NCBI GenBank assembly: GCA_933228895.1
Contig: OW121848.1
Span: 94,011,470-94,075,469 of the forward strand
DNA: 64,000 nt
Origin: Platycnemis pennipes
Lineage: Eukaryota; Arthropoda; Insecta; Odonata; Platycnemididae
Reading direction: 5' to 3'
Below, one piece after another: positions 12,100 through 24,800 of the stretch. The translations under genes were made by a program, and so were the position numbers. Under the pieces are notes generated by a model. That model was not told the DNA's origin, did no database searches, and was given only the letters and a program-made list of their open reading frames with translations. Each line of letters starts with the position of its first letter. Position 1 is the stretch's first letter.

Positions 12100-12900
12100 T
12101 GTTCGCCTAAAACTCGAGAACCAAATGTAGCACAGCTTTGAAGCTTTAAGATTTATTAAATGTCATCCTTGGACAAATAATAGGCTATTTTTCTTGTTAC
12201 TCGACCCCAGTCGAGTCAAAAGAATCCCCATGAGAAATAAATGTAAACGGCTTTCTTACATCTTGTAGGTAGTCATTTTTTCATTTGAAAATTTCAAATA
12301 GAAATACCTATTGCACAAACTTGAGACGTATACCAGCCGAAAAATAATTCAATAAATATTCTTATTACTATCGTCGAGTTCTGATTTAGGATCAAAATTA
12401 CTGGTACAGGAAAATATGACGATTTCTGGTGATTTTTTTTGCAGTTTAAACAGTCCTATCCCCTTGATAACTGAGATTTTTGAATCATAAAATGCATATT
12501 TATAGGCATATTCATTTGCCTAAAACTCGAGAACCAAACTTAGTAAGGCATAACTTAGGAGTTAAATAAATGTCATTCTTGCGCAGTTAATAAGCAAAAT
12601 TTCATGTGAATAAATGTCCCCCGTTTTTACCCCAGACGAGTCACAGCGTTCAAATTAGACGTATGTACATGTAAAGGTCCCATTTCTTGAGGTGATTATT
12701 TCATTTGTAAATTTTAATTAGAAATATTCATTGCACAAACTTGAGAGACGCACTAGCCAAAAGATATTTCAAATAACGATAGGTACTAACTTTAATGGTC
12801 GAATACTGATTTTGGTTAACATTACGGGAACTTTGAAGATTTATGCGGATTTTCTGAAATTTTACTGTGTTTACAAATAGGTTTGAAATGGTTCGTCAAC
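12100..12900. repeat. Diverged direct tandem duplication, period about 413 bp
   Basis: GCCTAAAACTCGAGAACCAAA at 12105 recurs at 12518. The two units then match in order: TTAAATAAATGTCAT, CCC.GTCGAGTCA / CCCAGACGAGTCA, TCATTTG.AAATTT, ATAGAAAT, ATTGCACAAACTTGAGA and TCGA.T.CTGATTT. The units are clearly diverged, so the duplication is old. No coding potential. Confidence 0.75.
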
Positions 12901-13847
12901 TGAGATGTTCGTTTTGTTTTTCTATACGTCTTCCTTTAAATTATTTGTGCTGATTCGCTATTGGTGTTCGCAAGTACACCTGAATGTGATTTTTCGTTGC
13001 TGGTATTAGTCTGTGTTAATGATTATTTCATTTCCTCTTCTAGCTTAATCCCTGATGACATAACACCGGTGTGAATATCTAGGTTCCTTTGTATGACCGC
13101 TGTAATTTGAAAATTACATCTACTAATTTCAGCCATATAATGACACGAAAGCGTCGTGGGACGATTGGCAACAAAGGTACAAAGCGAATGTAACTTAGAC
13201 GCCAGTAAAAAAATGAAGCATCGCCACGAGAAAATTAAAATTTGTAAGATAAATTAATTTAGGCGTAATATTCACTCCAGTAAAATGACAATTGCTCTAT
13301 TATTTCCTACTTTTATCTTTCCCGTTGAGAATCAACGGGCATCTTCCGCTAGTCTTAGATAAATATTCTACCGAATACCAAAGCTATGACGGCTGTCAGA
13401 TGCAATGCAAGGCATGGCTTTCAGCGCGAAAGGGTGAGGAATACTATGCACATCCTATCATTAACGATGAAATCTACACAGATGACCAACAGTAAACCAA
13501 GATCAAATAGGTAGCAGTTTAAATTTGTACGTGCGTTATAGAGGATTATCTAATCCACTGTAAAAAAATAAAAAGGACGAATCAGTAATTTTACATTGCA
13601 AACTTTTGGTTAATTTGCTTCAGTAACTCACCCTTTGCGTGTTTCATAGCGTCGCAGAGCGTATCATTAAGGTATTATCATTCAGACTTTAGGGCTGGCA
13701 TTCAACCTTTCGTATTTCGAGAAAGCCGTTTGGAAATAAAGTGATATATCAAAGTATGCATTCTCTCTAAAGGCTGGACGGTTCTCTCGACCAAGAAAAG
13801 TTTGACGAAAATTATAAGAGTTTTTGTGCTCAGATATGGTAAACATC

Positions 13848-13925
13848 TACATCTACACGATACCCTGCAAGCCACCGCGAGGGTGTGTGGCAGGGGTAAA
13901 CAGCAAGTATAAAAAATATTGGGCA
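13848..13925 (-). mobile_element. LINE 3' tail, minus
   Basis: CATCTACATCTACACGATAC followed by CCTGCAAGCCACCGCGAGGG and TGTGTGGCAGGGG is nearly identical to the minus-strand LINE terminus at 58340. The element is truncated to its 3' end. Confidence 0.75.
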
Positions 13926-14404
13926 CATGTAGTTAGTTGCTCTCCATCCTATTTCCAAATCAGTTTTTCAGATGACAGATCGAAGAACATCTGACAGGTA
14001 TTTTGTCTAGGCTGTCATCACATGACAGTATAGTTAAGGTGATGCTGAAGTCCACAGTCAAAATACCGATCTGCATTTTCTGCGATCTAAGCCGTTAATT
14101 TTTGGTCCCCCCCCCCCCTTGAAAATTGACTGAAATGAATAACTGTTTCCATGCGTTGATTTTATGACAACATAACTTTCAGCAACTGATATATTTTTCT
14201 TGATGGTACGTGCATAGTACTCGGAACAGCTAATCCATTCTCATGGTATCCCGTCCAAACACAAAGATGACACTTTTAAACGAAGTCACGTCATCAAACA
14301 CTGACAAAAATAAAACACGACTGTGCAATTCTCATGCAGTAGATGCCCATTTTCTTCTTGAAACTATAACACTTGGACCCAAAGATGTCATTTTATTTTC
14401 AACT

Positions 14405-16075
14405 AGCTGAACCCGGCAGACTTCGTCCTGCCAGTGTATATTTATTTCATCTTTATACAGAGTCATCGAAAACGTTGTTCGTGATTTCATTTGTCAATTA
14501 CTAGAGAAATAATTATTATCGAGGTATCAATATGAAATGAATGCGTGATTGAGCAGCACCTGTCCGAGATTTGATGTCAGTGTTGATGTTGAAGTCACTT
14601 CAGCATGTCAGCCAGCATCTGTACAGAAAATTCAACAAATGTAGGCCTATCCGTTGGTTTGATTTCATGCCTCAGTTGAATATTGTAAGCATGCAATTTA
14701 AGATTTCATATATAATTTTGAATAGTTATTTTAGCAATGCCAAGTTCCAAACTGCGTCGAGAAATGGACATCTTAGGACTTCGTATACATGACTTTCTCA
14801 ATCGCTCAACATTTTCTTCCGACGCGACGTGGGTGGATTCATATAACTCTAGCGAAAATGCCAGGCTTCGCTAGTAGTAGTAGTATTTTAAAGCCGGCGA
14901 CCGACAACTAAGGTCATTTGCGCCTAGGGAAACTGTACTGAGAAGGATGGAGGGACACCGGGCATCGGCATTAGCCTACTCTTGCGAACGGCGCCAAGTG
15001 GTCCACAGTTAAACGTCTCATCCGACAGATGGTGTACTGTACCTGAAATGCCCCCAGCTTCGCTCGAGGTCATTTGAAAATATATACACTTGACGTAGAT
15101 AGTTACTCAATCAGCATAATAATAACAGTTATGCATAGTTATTTGTCATGGGTAAATGTTTAAATTGAAGTTTTTCTTCATTGTCAATGCCCTATTTTTA
15201 AATTTCCCATTGCAAATTGATATATATTTTTAATAGCTGTACCTGTCCACGCGTTCCGGTGGCACAGTCTGATTAAATGGAAAATAAAGAAAAGGGAAAT
15301 CACTCGTTTTTAATATGTTAAGATAGATATAAATATAAAAAAGTCAGAATTTAATGTCAACCAAATGACTTATTTTTTCCCATTAAATTTGAAATCACAC
15401 GAATCTCAAGGTGTTATATGTGCATTTCGATTGCAAGATCGATGTTTAAGTATAATCAAAGAAAAGAAATGCCTAGTTCCTATTATAGCATTGCCATGTC
15501 TGCGACTATAAATCTTCGTTCTTATTGGGGGCATTTCAATACGATAAAGGGTCCCGTGCACTTTTTGAAATTCTCAAATTCTTGGTTGCTACAACAATAA
15601 TAAAAGAATCATTATTTATAGCCCTCTTGCACGAAATGCGGTGTTTGTTTACATCAGAAATGGATCGAAGACAACGATGAAAGACCCATTTAAAAAGCTA
15701 CAAAAATCGTTTAAATTGCGTAATTAATCGTTAACTGGATGATTTATCATAAAAACATCGAAAGAATAAGATAGTTCAGAGTTTCGACATTCCGACGAAG
15801 GAAAAATAAAAGCTAGCGGTACAAATTGAAGTATTTTAATGAACGAAATATGAAAGCACTGCACCGTGAAAAATGTAAAACTCCGTGTAATCTTATTGGA
15901 AAAATTGTAAATGTAATTTAAAATTCATGTATTATTCCTAAACTATATATTATAACCCGTTTACCGTCCCGGGACGGGGATGAACAAATGGTGAAGATTT
16001 CAGCGAAATTGGTCCAGCCATTATCCAAGTTAACCGCTTACCAACAAAATGCGCAATCCATTTTTATTTATAAGA
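14405..16075. mobile_element. Decayed mobile element bounded by AGCTGAACCCGGC and GCTTACCAACAAA sequences
   Basis: The left part begins AGCTGAACCCGGCAGACTTC GTCCTGCC. The right part contains GCGAAATTGGTCCAGCCATT, then AACCGCTTACCAACAAAATG and TTTTTATTTATAAGAT. These two parts look to me like paired boundary sequences of a common arthropod repeat, but I cannot name its class. A GC-rich insertion with GCCGGCGACCGACAACTAAG lies at about 14890-15060. No open frame survives. Confidence 0.4.
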
Positions 16076-16681
16076 TAAATGTGCTTTCAACAATGAAAAA
16101 AGAAATCATTGACTTCATCTAGTGTCTTAGTGTATTTATATTTGTCATTTACGAGTTCTGCAAGAATCTATTGCTATCAGGCGTCACTTTCTGCACATGG
16201 GGAGGATAGATCATGATGAATGAAATGAATCACTGTTTGCGCTTTTGGTAATTCGTTTTTAACCTTCCCTGACGTAAATACTGGTATTCTCATTCTTTTA
16301 TCTGTCACGAGAAGCTGTCCTTTGCAAAAAAAACATGTGGGTTTCAGAAGTTACTGTTGAATTTCAGCAGTTCTTATGTATATGAAATATAATCAGTTGT
16401 AATACATTGAATATGACACTCCGCTGTCGAAACATTTGTCGATATTTTAAAAACAGAGTGTGAAAATAATAATTAGCGGTTTTCATTCACCATAACGCTT
16501 CTACCAGATGGTTCTTTTTATAAAGAAGAGTTCATAACCATTACATTTACATCCATAAATTAGAAATTGGTCGGGAACAGTAAGTGGGTAAAGGGTAATG
16601 ATATTTGGAAGGCGTCAAATGAACAGACTATGTGAATCAGGCGGGAAAGAGGTAGAAAGAGCAAAGGATTTGGGGATGATA

Positions 16682-17460
16682 CTAAAAGTGGTTGAAATTG
16701 CTCACGCATAAAGAGTATTGTGAGAAATGTTTTATGCCCACAAAACCGATATCGAGTGATAGAAAATTAGCAATAATCTTCATAATGTTTCTGGACAGTT
16801 TATTCCTTCCAGGGATGAAAAATTGATTGCCTTTCATAGAAGGTGCTAATGATTTGGTAACCGACGACGAGTCGTCGGTTACTAAAAGGTTGCGACGGCT
16901 GGAGTGGTAGCTCATCCAGCCTAAAAGTACACCTAACCTGAGGTTTTCTACTGACTTTCTCTTTGTGAGACCTTGATTAGGGTCATTATAAATGGTTTTT
17001 ACATATTTGATGGACTTACTCCTCATCAAGGATGTCACTTCTCAAAATATTATCATCAGATATTAGATGAGAGGATAAATTTACTGTACTATTAGAAGTG
17101 AGGAATATTTTTTCGGTTGATTCTGATCTATGTTCATAAGATCTCGAAATAACAGCACCTAGAACTGCATGCCTTTTACCTTTAATAGCTGATTTGAGGA
17201 AATGTTTTCTTAAATGTAAGAAAGTATTTCCCTTCATACAGAGAGATCGTCGCCAGTTTTTATAAGGAAAAGTTCGGTTTACAGTATTAATTAAATGCTG
17301 TCATCGGAAAATTCTCCTATGGCTCTTCCTTTGCACATAATATTTCGAAATTTTATTTCTTCTTCCAGAAGTACTGCATGAGACCCCCGTGTAGGTAATG
17401 ATGAAGATTCCAGGAAGCTGGAGAATTCACTGAAGTAAAAAAAAGAGAAAAATGTTAAAA
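16682..17460 (-). pseudogene. Possible decayed exon(s) of an unknown gene, two frameshifts
   Basis: Three adjoining minus-strand frames read almost end to end: about 17437-17291, 17308-17016 and 17038-16682. The first is preceded by a good polypyrimidine tract and acceptor (TTTTTTTTACTTCAG|TG). The frames switch near 17300 and 17030, which would need two indels. The residues look coding-like (KGKRHAVLGAVISRSYEHRS; NPNQGLTKRKSVENLRLG-type runs), but I recognise no family. It could be a decayed host exon, a transposon ORF, or chance. Confidence 0.3.
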
Positions 17461-18101
17461 AAATATGCTGACTCCCAATTACGATGAAAAAATCCGGGGA
17501 AGGAATGTTTCTATTCAGTGCTAGATTTACCATCCCTCAGAAGATATTTTAAAAATATGAACAAGTCGCGCAAACCATTTCTGCACAAGCCATCAAGATG
17601 AAATAAATATTTAAGTGGTGAATCAAGTTAGGGAACGTCGATTTTTTAGGTAGGGGTTGGGAGAAGCAAGCAGCGACTATCCACAAACCGCCGAGTGTTG
17701 TCAGATGATTTTAGATAATGTCTACCTCGTAAATGCTTATCAACCAGAGGTCTTCTTCCCTTGCTTCCCTCTTTTTCATATTGTTATGATAACAGTTCAA
17801 AAGGACGGACGTATTTTTCAAAATTATACGATTATGCGCGTAAAATATTTTATTACCATTTTCCAGTTCTTTGGCTGCTCCAATGGAATATAACTAGGGT
17901 TGGGGTATGGATTCGAAGATTCGATCGATCCAGAAAACGCCATCTTTTGAGAGGCCGTTAAGTTAATATAATACGACAAAGCCTATAATAACACAATTCC
18001 AAACTTTCTATCACTGGATATTTAAATCTAAAATAAGTGTAATTACCCAAAACTTCTTTTGTTGCTGTAATAGGCAACAGGTGTCATCTAAGGAGTAGAT
18101 A

Positions 18102-18637
18102 ATGGGGTCGTTTACCATAATTTTTTTATTGCCGAATATGATAGAGTTTGCAAAATAAAAACACAGGTATTTTTCCGTTTTTTGATCCGTCAATTATTTC
18201 TCGAGTTATAGGCGTCGAAAAACTAATGTTTTTAACCCTTTCGGAAAAGTGGGTGTGGTGCCACCACTGACGTATAACAACTTCGTCCAATCACAACTGA
18301 TCCCGCGAAGCTACTTCGCCTTATCGCAAAGGGGGGGACACAGCTGACTCTGCCAAGCGGAGCAGTTACGACAGCATCTGTGCGAGCAGACCTTCCGAGA
18401 ATCCCCCTCCACTCCCTCCCCTTCCCATACGAGCAGTCAAGGACGGGAGGAAAGTGACGTCAATGTTATCACAGCAGCATTTTCGGTGGGCGTCACCTTT
18501 TGCTTATTTTAATTTTTGATTTATGAGTGAATGGTTAAGGTTAGAAGATTAATTTTTTCACTAAATTTCTTTTTTCGTATCCATCTAACAATTTCGTGTA
18601 CAAAATTGCGATTTCGGTTCCGAGTAAACGCCCCCAT
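18102..18637 (+). mobile_element. TIR element of the ATGGGG family, copy 2
   Basis: 536 bp. The left end is ATGGGGTCGTTTACCATAAT. The right end is ..GGTTCCGAGTAAACGCCCCC AT, so the termini are inverted repeats of the form ATGGGG.CGTTTAC. It shares the whole interior with the copies at 52093 and 55423. There is no transposase. The flanks (TA before, TA after) suggest at most a 2-bp target duplication, which the other copies do not confirm. Confidence 0.8.
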
Positions 18638-19054
18638 TAACTACGCGCCAAGTTACGCGGGAAGGTCAAACTACGCCGAAAAAAAGACGTTTGATGCCTG
18701 ATCACATCAGACTTTTTCACCATCACAATGATTAAATATCACCTGTCGAACCATGCAATGTCTATAACTAGAGTTGGGGTTCCGAACACCCGTAGTTTGG
18801 CATCAACTTTTGCGCGCTTGGCCATGAGTCGCGTGTCGTCACGCGGTTGAATCTGTCGCAGCAACAGAAACGCGGAGAAACGCAAGCATGTCACCAGCCT
18901 AACTGAACATCCGCGTAACTCCGGATCCGTGTAACTCGGATTCGCGTAATTCGAGGATTTATTTTAATTGCTCGTTTTTAACATTCGAATCGTAAATGCC
19001 ATGGTAGGAAAGGTTTAAGTAGCCTTTATAAACTAATAATTCCTGTACACATAT

Positions 19055-19215
19055 GAATTCTTTGAAATTCCCCAATTTGAAAATTCCAACAAAAAATTTC
19101 CTCTGCATTCTTCCAGCAACAGTATTTTCAGAAAGTGCCTTCAGTACTGCTGGAATTTGGTTGATAAACAAAGAAATCGAATAAATCCTGACAGAGTTAA
19201 AATGTTGCATTTTCT
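19055..19215 (+). mobile_element. hAT transposase C-terminal (dimerisation) remnant
   Basis: The plus-strand reading gives KFPNLKIPTKNFLCILPATV followed by FSESAFSTAGIWLINKEIE, a stop, then ILTELKCCIF. This fits the hAT C-terminal dimerisation motif (LCIPATS..SERVFSTAG..v..kR..L.PdnV..L.FL). The in-frame stop and the loss of everything upstream show it is dead. The 83-codon frame on the minus strand is its shadow. Confidence 0.65.
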
Positions 19216-19217
19216 AA

Positions 19218-19514
19218 CACTGTAAAAAGTAGATCTGATTTTAAGGTACAAAAGCGATCTGAATTTCAGATGCAACAATTTTAAGACAGGGTATGTTGAA
19301 TTTCAGCAGTAATATCTTGTCTAAAAATAAGGCAGGTGAACGACTGAAAATCAGACCATCCAGAATCCTGCTCCCTCTGCTTCCTGCTTAACTGCTCCTG
19401 TACCAACCATCCATGTTCCTGCCTCTTCCGTACCTTAAATCCGTGTTCCTGCCTTACAACCAGACAGCGCTTAAATTCAGATCGCACTGAAAATCAGATC
19501 AACTTTTTACAGTG
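19218..19514. mobile_element. 297-bp MITE with CACTGTAAAAAGT terminal inverted repeats
   Basis: The left end CACTGTAAAAAGTAGATCTG ATTTT is matched by the inverse of the right end (AAAATCAGATCAACTTTTTA CAGTG). The flanking dinucleotide AA occurs on both sides. The interior has no transposase. Ends of the CACTG..CAGTG type with a short target duplication are seen in EnSpm/CACTA-like and some other superfamilies, so the class is left open. Confidence 0.65.
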
Positions 19515-20060
19515 AAACAAAAACTTGTAATCTGTTTCCATTGAATTTTCATTTTCATTTAAGAAAAATTAGACTTTGATTTACTTTTGAAATTACCCAT
19601 TCTTAATATTTGCCCTCGAACATGTCCTTAATTTCAGTGAGTGGGGACTATATAAACATTATTATTTACTTTAAGAAATAGGATTCAGCTTCAATTGGAT
19701 TTAATCAAAGAATTGACGAGAAAGTGCAGTTTGACCACCAAATGCAGCGTTTCTCGAAAGAAGAATACCAGTTCACGAGAAACGCTTGTCCAGGGGACAA
19801 AAATTCTTTCCAAAACGGGTGAGCAAGATGAGGTCAAAATAGAACAAACACCAAAAGTATGAGAATCTAACTAATCAAACACTGTATTTCTACAACAAAA
19901 GACAAAGTACAAACCAACATAATTGAAATACTCTTCACAATTCAGGGAAAAGCTAATAACTTGCACCAACAGTCCATGGCGCTGAGGAGACTCGAGAACC
20001 ACCAAGTCTCCGCTGACCTAGCCACGAAGTGAACTCGTTGCCGTCTCGACTCCAACAGGG

Positions 20061-20149
20061 GAGATATTCTCTGGGGTAAGGAGGGGGTATTTTCGGGAAG
20101 GGGAGAGGGGAGATATTCTCTGGGGTAAGGAGGGGGTATTTTCGGGAAG
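20061..20149. repeat. Tandem duplication, 40-bp identical units, period 49 bp
   Basis: GAGATATTCTCTGGGGTAAG GAGGGGGTATTTTCGGGAAG occurs at 20061-20100 and again at 20110-20149, separated by GGGAGAGGG. It lies in a GC-rich, purine-biased stretch and appears to be a recent local duplication. Confidence 0.9.
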
Positions 20150-20346
20150 GTCAAAGTGCAATGGGGTTTAACGTGGGATTCCATAGGTGCAATTTGAGGG
20201 GAGGGAAAGTTGCATGATGTGAAGAGGGCGAGGTGGAAGCTTATGTTTGGGTCATCTGGAACTCTTTTTTTGACTCCGGCGGGGGAACATCAAATAACGG
20301 CTTATACGATGGCCTAACTTCTGGTCTTCTTCCGCGCTCTGGGGGC

Positions 20347-20354
20347 TATATAAG
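20347..20354 (+). promoter_or_regulatory. TATA-like box
   Basis: TATATAAG sits in a GC-rich context (GGGGGC before, TGATCGCGG after), followed by a pyrimidine-rich stretch to about 20480. It could be a promoter of a decayed LTR or other element, since no gene is found downstream on this strand. Inference only. Confidence 0.2.
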
Positions 20355-21698
20355 TGATCGCGGCTCTGGAGAGGGGACGGCGCGGTTGGATTCGCCCCAT
20401 CACTAAATTTAACCCATTCTTACTTCTTTCCCCGCATTTATTTCCCTCTATACAACTTCTCTCTGTCTGATATTTCTGGACTCTGATCGTGCCGACCAAC
20501 ATCGTGTTCCTCATCCGCATCTAAACGCTGTCGTTACGTTATCACCATCACAGAACCATTTAACATATTCCTTCCTGGATGGTCCCAATGTTACAAGTAC
20601 ACATTCTGGTCGGTCGTCGTTCTCTTCGGAGTTTTCTTCTCACCTGCTGCTCTCATTGTGTTCCAGGGAAAATATTTCGAGTGATAACGACCGCGGATGA
20701 CTCCTACTCCCCTACTTCCAGGCCCAATGCCATAGACAGTGGGGTGGAGCCTTTAGTTGCCAGGATTGATTTATTCATTGTCTGAATCAATCAGTGCGTC
20801 ATGGGAACATTTAACTTACATCGCTTCCCTAAAATCTGCATGCCATATGTTGCGTTATGAACGTGACACCGCGACTTAATCGGTGAGTTATTGGGGTCAG
20901 ACGCTCTCTTTCAGTCACCTCAATGGTGAACAGATGCTTCCTTGACCGTCTTTGTCGACCTGGAAAAATCTGCCATGAATACATGTTGAATTACTCCTGC
21001 CAATTAGAATTCAGTGGATCATCAAAACGCGAGTTGTCTCCTCTTCGATTAGTTCCACAACTCCATGTTCAAGAGTTACGCCTCGATAGCATTATTTCCA
21101 CTGACAGCTTCTTTTTTTGGCTTCCGTCTGCCATATATTTTTCCATGTAAATTTTGAGCCCGTATAATTCAATATCCAATCCCCTTCCGTAGGGCACCTT
21201 GTGCAAGGCCTCATTGAAATTATTTGCTTTCCACATAGGTATCTGTGCAAAATACGGGCGTCTAGTCGTCAAAGTGACCGGATTAAATTACACGAGATAT
21301 TTAATTAATTAATTATGGATGGGGAATGAGCGCAAAAAATTGGTTGTGCAGTTAAATAAATTCCATAAAAACCAGTTAAAAAGAAAGCACTCTGTACCCT
21401 AGGAGTGTTAAATGTTGAACATTAAAATCTTACCCTAATTGAAAAGTCAAGCCATGGAGTAAATATAATATTATACTTTATGGTCAAACATAACATAAGG
21501 TTATAAATCGAAGAAAATATTTTCCTGTGTGGAGTTTTTTGACCTTATATACTACTTAAAAGTTTTGAAAGGTTTTGAGCATTTGTCAATCACACAGCTT
21601 AAATGTGGAATTCAATAAATGACATTTGTACAGAATTCCACTCACTTAAAACGGGGTACTTCCGAGATGCGTTATCGAAGAACAGGATGCTGGAACAA

Positions 21699-21850
21699 CT
21701 ACCCTTTGGTTCCTGAATTCAATCTGGTGCTGTCGCATGCCGTAGTACCTTCACCATACTTCATTTGAAATCCTGCTTCGTTGCCCAATTCAGTAGGGTC
21801 AGCGGTTGCATCTGTCCTGAAGTACACGTACATAGGACCGGGAGCGTTTG
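21699..21850 (-). CDS. CUB-like gene B exon 6 and stop
   Basis: The acceptor TTTTTCAG|CA opens 152 bases encoding NAPGPMYVYFRTD..EAGFQMKYGEG..C and ending TAG at 21701-21699. I found no convincing poly(A) signal close to the stop. Confidence 0.88.
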
Positions 21851-24800
21851 CTGAAAAAGTTACATTCGGGTGTTAGTGAATGCACCATAGAATCCATCAC
21901 AATCCACGATGTAGAAATGATATTTGCTCGTGTATTACATCACTATCTACTGAGTACCCTACAAACTACGAAGAGAGTGCGTGGTGGAGGGTTAGTAAAC
22001 ACTCAATATGCAATAGGTTCATGCAATATAAGTAACTAATATAATAGCACTTTCTCTATCTGATACATTTTTATTCACTTTTCACAGGGATGTGGGTAAA
22101 CAGATTTCGATGAAACTCTTTTTCGCCGTTATTTGTTAACTGTAAGAAAATTTTTAGCTATCTTAAACAGTCATACGCCGTAACACATTCATTGCCAATT
22201 ATATATACCTACAATTTTCACGTTTAAAATTATTATGTCCATTTTCAGAGAATGCACCTCTTTTCATTCACTCATTAAAATACTTTAAATTTAATTGATT
22301 TATTTAATGTCTTCTTGAATATACGCACAAATTATCAAGAATTGTTATTTTTTCAATCGTTTTACGCTGTGCCATCTTTTCTCGCGAACTTTTCATCGTA
22401 ATTTATCGTCTTTGTCTGCACTTTTCCGAGCGCAGCTAAGGGCATTACCTTCATTACCATTGCTGCTTCAAAATGAAAACAATGATGGTGCATAAACAAT
22501 TCGTAGAGAGTGGTCGTGAAGTGCATACAGGTTTCTCGCGAGAAGGTTTGATGGTAATTAAGGCGGAATCGCAGATGATTCGTTAACCCTGGCCGTCGAC
22601 ACAGACGTACTAGTTAACTACTCACGCTACACATGGATCATGTTGTTTTTGCAGGCGGAAAAACTAAGAGTATTAAGCTGCATAGCAGAATTTATTTCTA
22701 AAATTCGTCAAATGAATAGCGGAAAATGCACAAATAGGTAATAACTGTCGGTATTTTTCTTAAAATAGGTTAAATATATACCAGTTTTTAGCCAGTAGAA
22801 TAATAATACATTATAATAATATCCTTAAGAAGATATTATAAAACCACTGCGAATATTTTGGCCATGAAAACTAAGTAATACACGTTTTAAAACATCTATA
22901 TTAGCAACATACAACATGAAATCTCTTTTAGAGATCATATAAAATACAGCGGTTTGTGCCGAGGAGGTAGGGCCGAATCCTTCCCAAGAACCCCCATTCC
23001 TGGCTTCATTGTCACCCATGATGGACCTAGCATGTGTTTATTCCTCCTGTACCTCCTTGATTTCTCGCTGCCTGATAGGTCCAAAACTATTCCCGTTTTT
23101 GTAAAAGGCTTGTTCCTCTCCTTGTAGCATGTATGTGTTTACATAATTAAAATTAGGTTTAGAATTCCAATAAAGAATTTAAGCCAATGGCAGATTTAGC
23201 ACATTAGTTCGACTTCGAATCTTATTGGGAAATGACAAAAATACTTATTACCGCGTGTATTCATGTTTTATATCGCTCTCGTTGAATTTCAATGAGCACT
23301 TCTGCTAGTAATAGATTAAATACTGCTTAGAGGTTACTTATTTACATTATGGAGAACAGGCAATGAGTATTCCAATTTAGCACAAAATTAATTGAGATGC
23401 TCAAATAAAATACACCAATGAATTGCTCATATCCCAGTTATGCAAACTAAAGCATAAAATCCCATCCTAATCGCCTCATCAAAATCGATTCCTTACAGTG
23501 AAAATATTGGGCGTGTTGTAATGAAGATAGTTAGAATATTTCACCTATTGAGGACTAAGAAGAAGACTGGTTACCCAGCACACAATACTGCATTTCTCTA
23601 ACGATATGCGGGTCATTCCGGTTCCGCTATTTGGATGAGGACCTCAGCTGGAATTTTTTTCTGAATTATTCACTGCGTTTACCAATCGATCGATCTGACC
23701 GACTCAGCCCGGTATGGAATACGGAACGGGCTAGCTAGATCGATCCGAGAAGGGAGCCGAGTCAGCCCGCTTTCCCTAACCGATCTGAGATCTCATTGTC
23801 AGATCGATCCGAAGAGGTCGGCGTGTTGCACTTTTAAGCCCGGTTCACACGGTGCGTTTTTCCCGGATGGATATCTTGCGTGGAGTGCTGATGGGTGCCG
23901 TGCGGGCTCGCTTGCTGGAAACGCTGTCTACTTCGAGCTGCCCTGATGGCTAGCTTGCTAGATTTTGAGGTTAGGTCCGGTGCTATTTTCCTTGAGTGTT
24001 TTGCTGCTGGCTATTGTTGCCGGCCAATCATCGTTCAGCTCTGTATCACGTGATAAAAATAAAGGTTCTGCATGGTTCTGCTTTTAATAGCATCTCATGG
24101 GAGATATTGTGTTTAAAAATGAGTGCAAATCTACAGACTATAGGGATCAAAAGGTGGTGCTTATCGAAGCATATAGAGACGAAACTTGTTTATATGCAGT
24201 TCGTAATCGGAACTATCACAATAAACAATTTCGAGCTGAGGCTCTAAGAAGAGTGAGCAAGGAGGATAGCTCGCTACGTGTGAACCGACAGCCATCAGCG
24301 AAGCCAGCTTAGCGGCCACCTTGGTCGCCCGCTGAGTAGCACGCCCGAAATCCAGCAAGCTAGCACTCAAGGAAAAACGCACCGTGTGAACTGGGCATTA
24401 GTTATTCTTTAGGTTGCTCACGGGAAACAAATTTTAATCGATTTCATTTGCGAAGTGAGTTCATAAGCTCACGTGGGCTCTACAATGACCGATGAAGTAA
24501 ATAATTTGTCAACTCCATGGTGCAAGATGTTTACAACGTTGGGCTATGTAAACTCAACTCAATAATGTTTCGAACGCTGGGATATGTAAACAAACAATTG
24601 CGACTGTTGAGATCGATATTTCAATATCGATATTTTCAGACCGTGTTGGTAAACCAGGCGATCTGAGTGAGCTCGCTTCTGATCTTTCAGATCGGTCTGA
24701 ACTCAGACCGATCTTTGTTCGACTGGTAATCGTAGTATTTGTTATTTTCCCTGCAATAATTTAGGTGGTTTTGTAATACCCTCTGTTTTTCACACCCCAT

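Noticed and set aside
13292..13495. 67-codon plus-strand frame with a hydrophobic start, resembling a small secreted peptide
   Set aside because: The opening words (GTTGAGAATCAACGGGCATC) resemble a repeat fragment near 23280. No donor or stable motif supports it.
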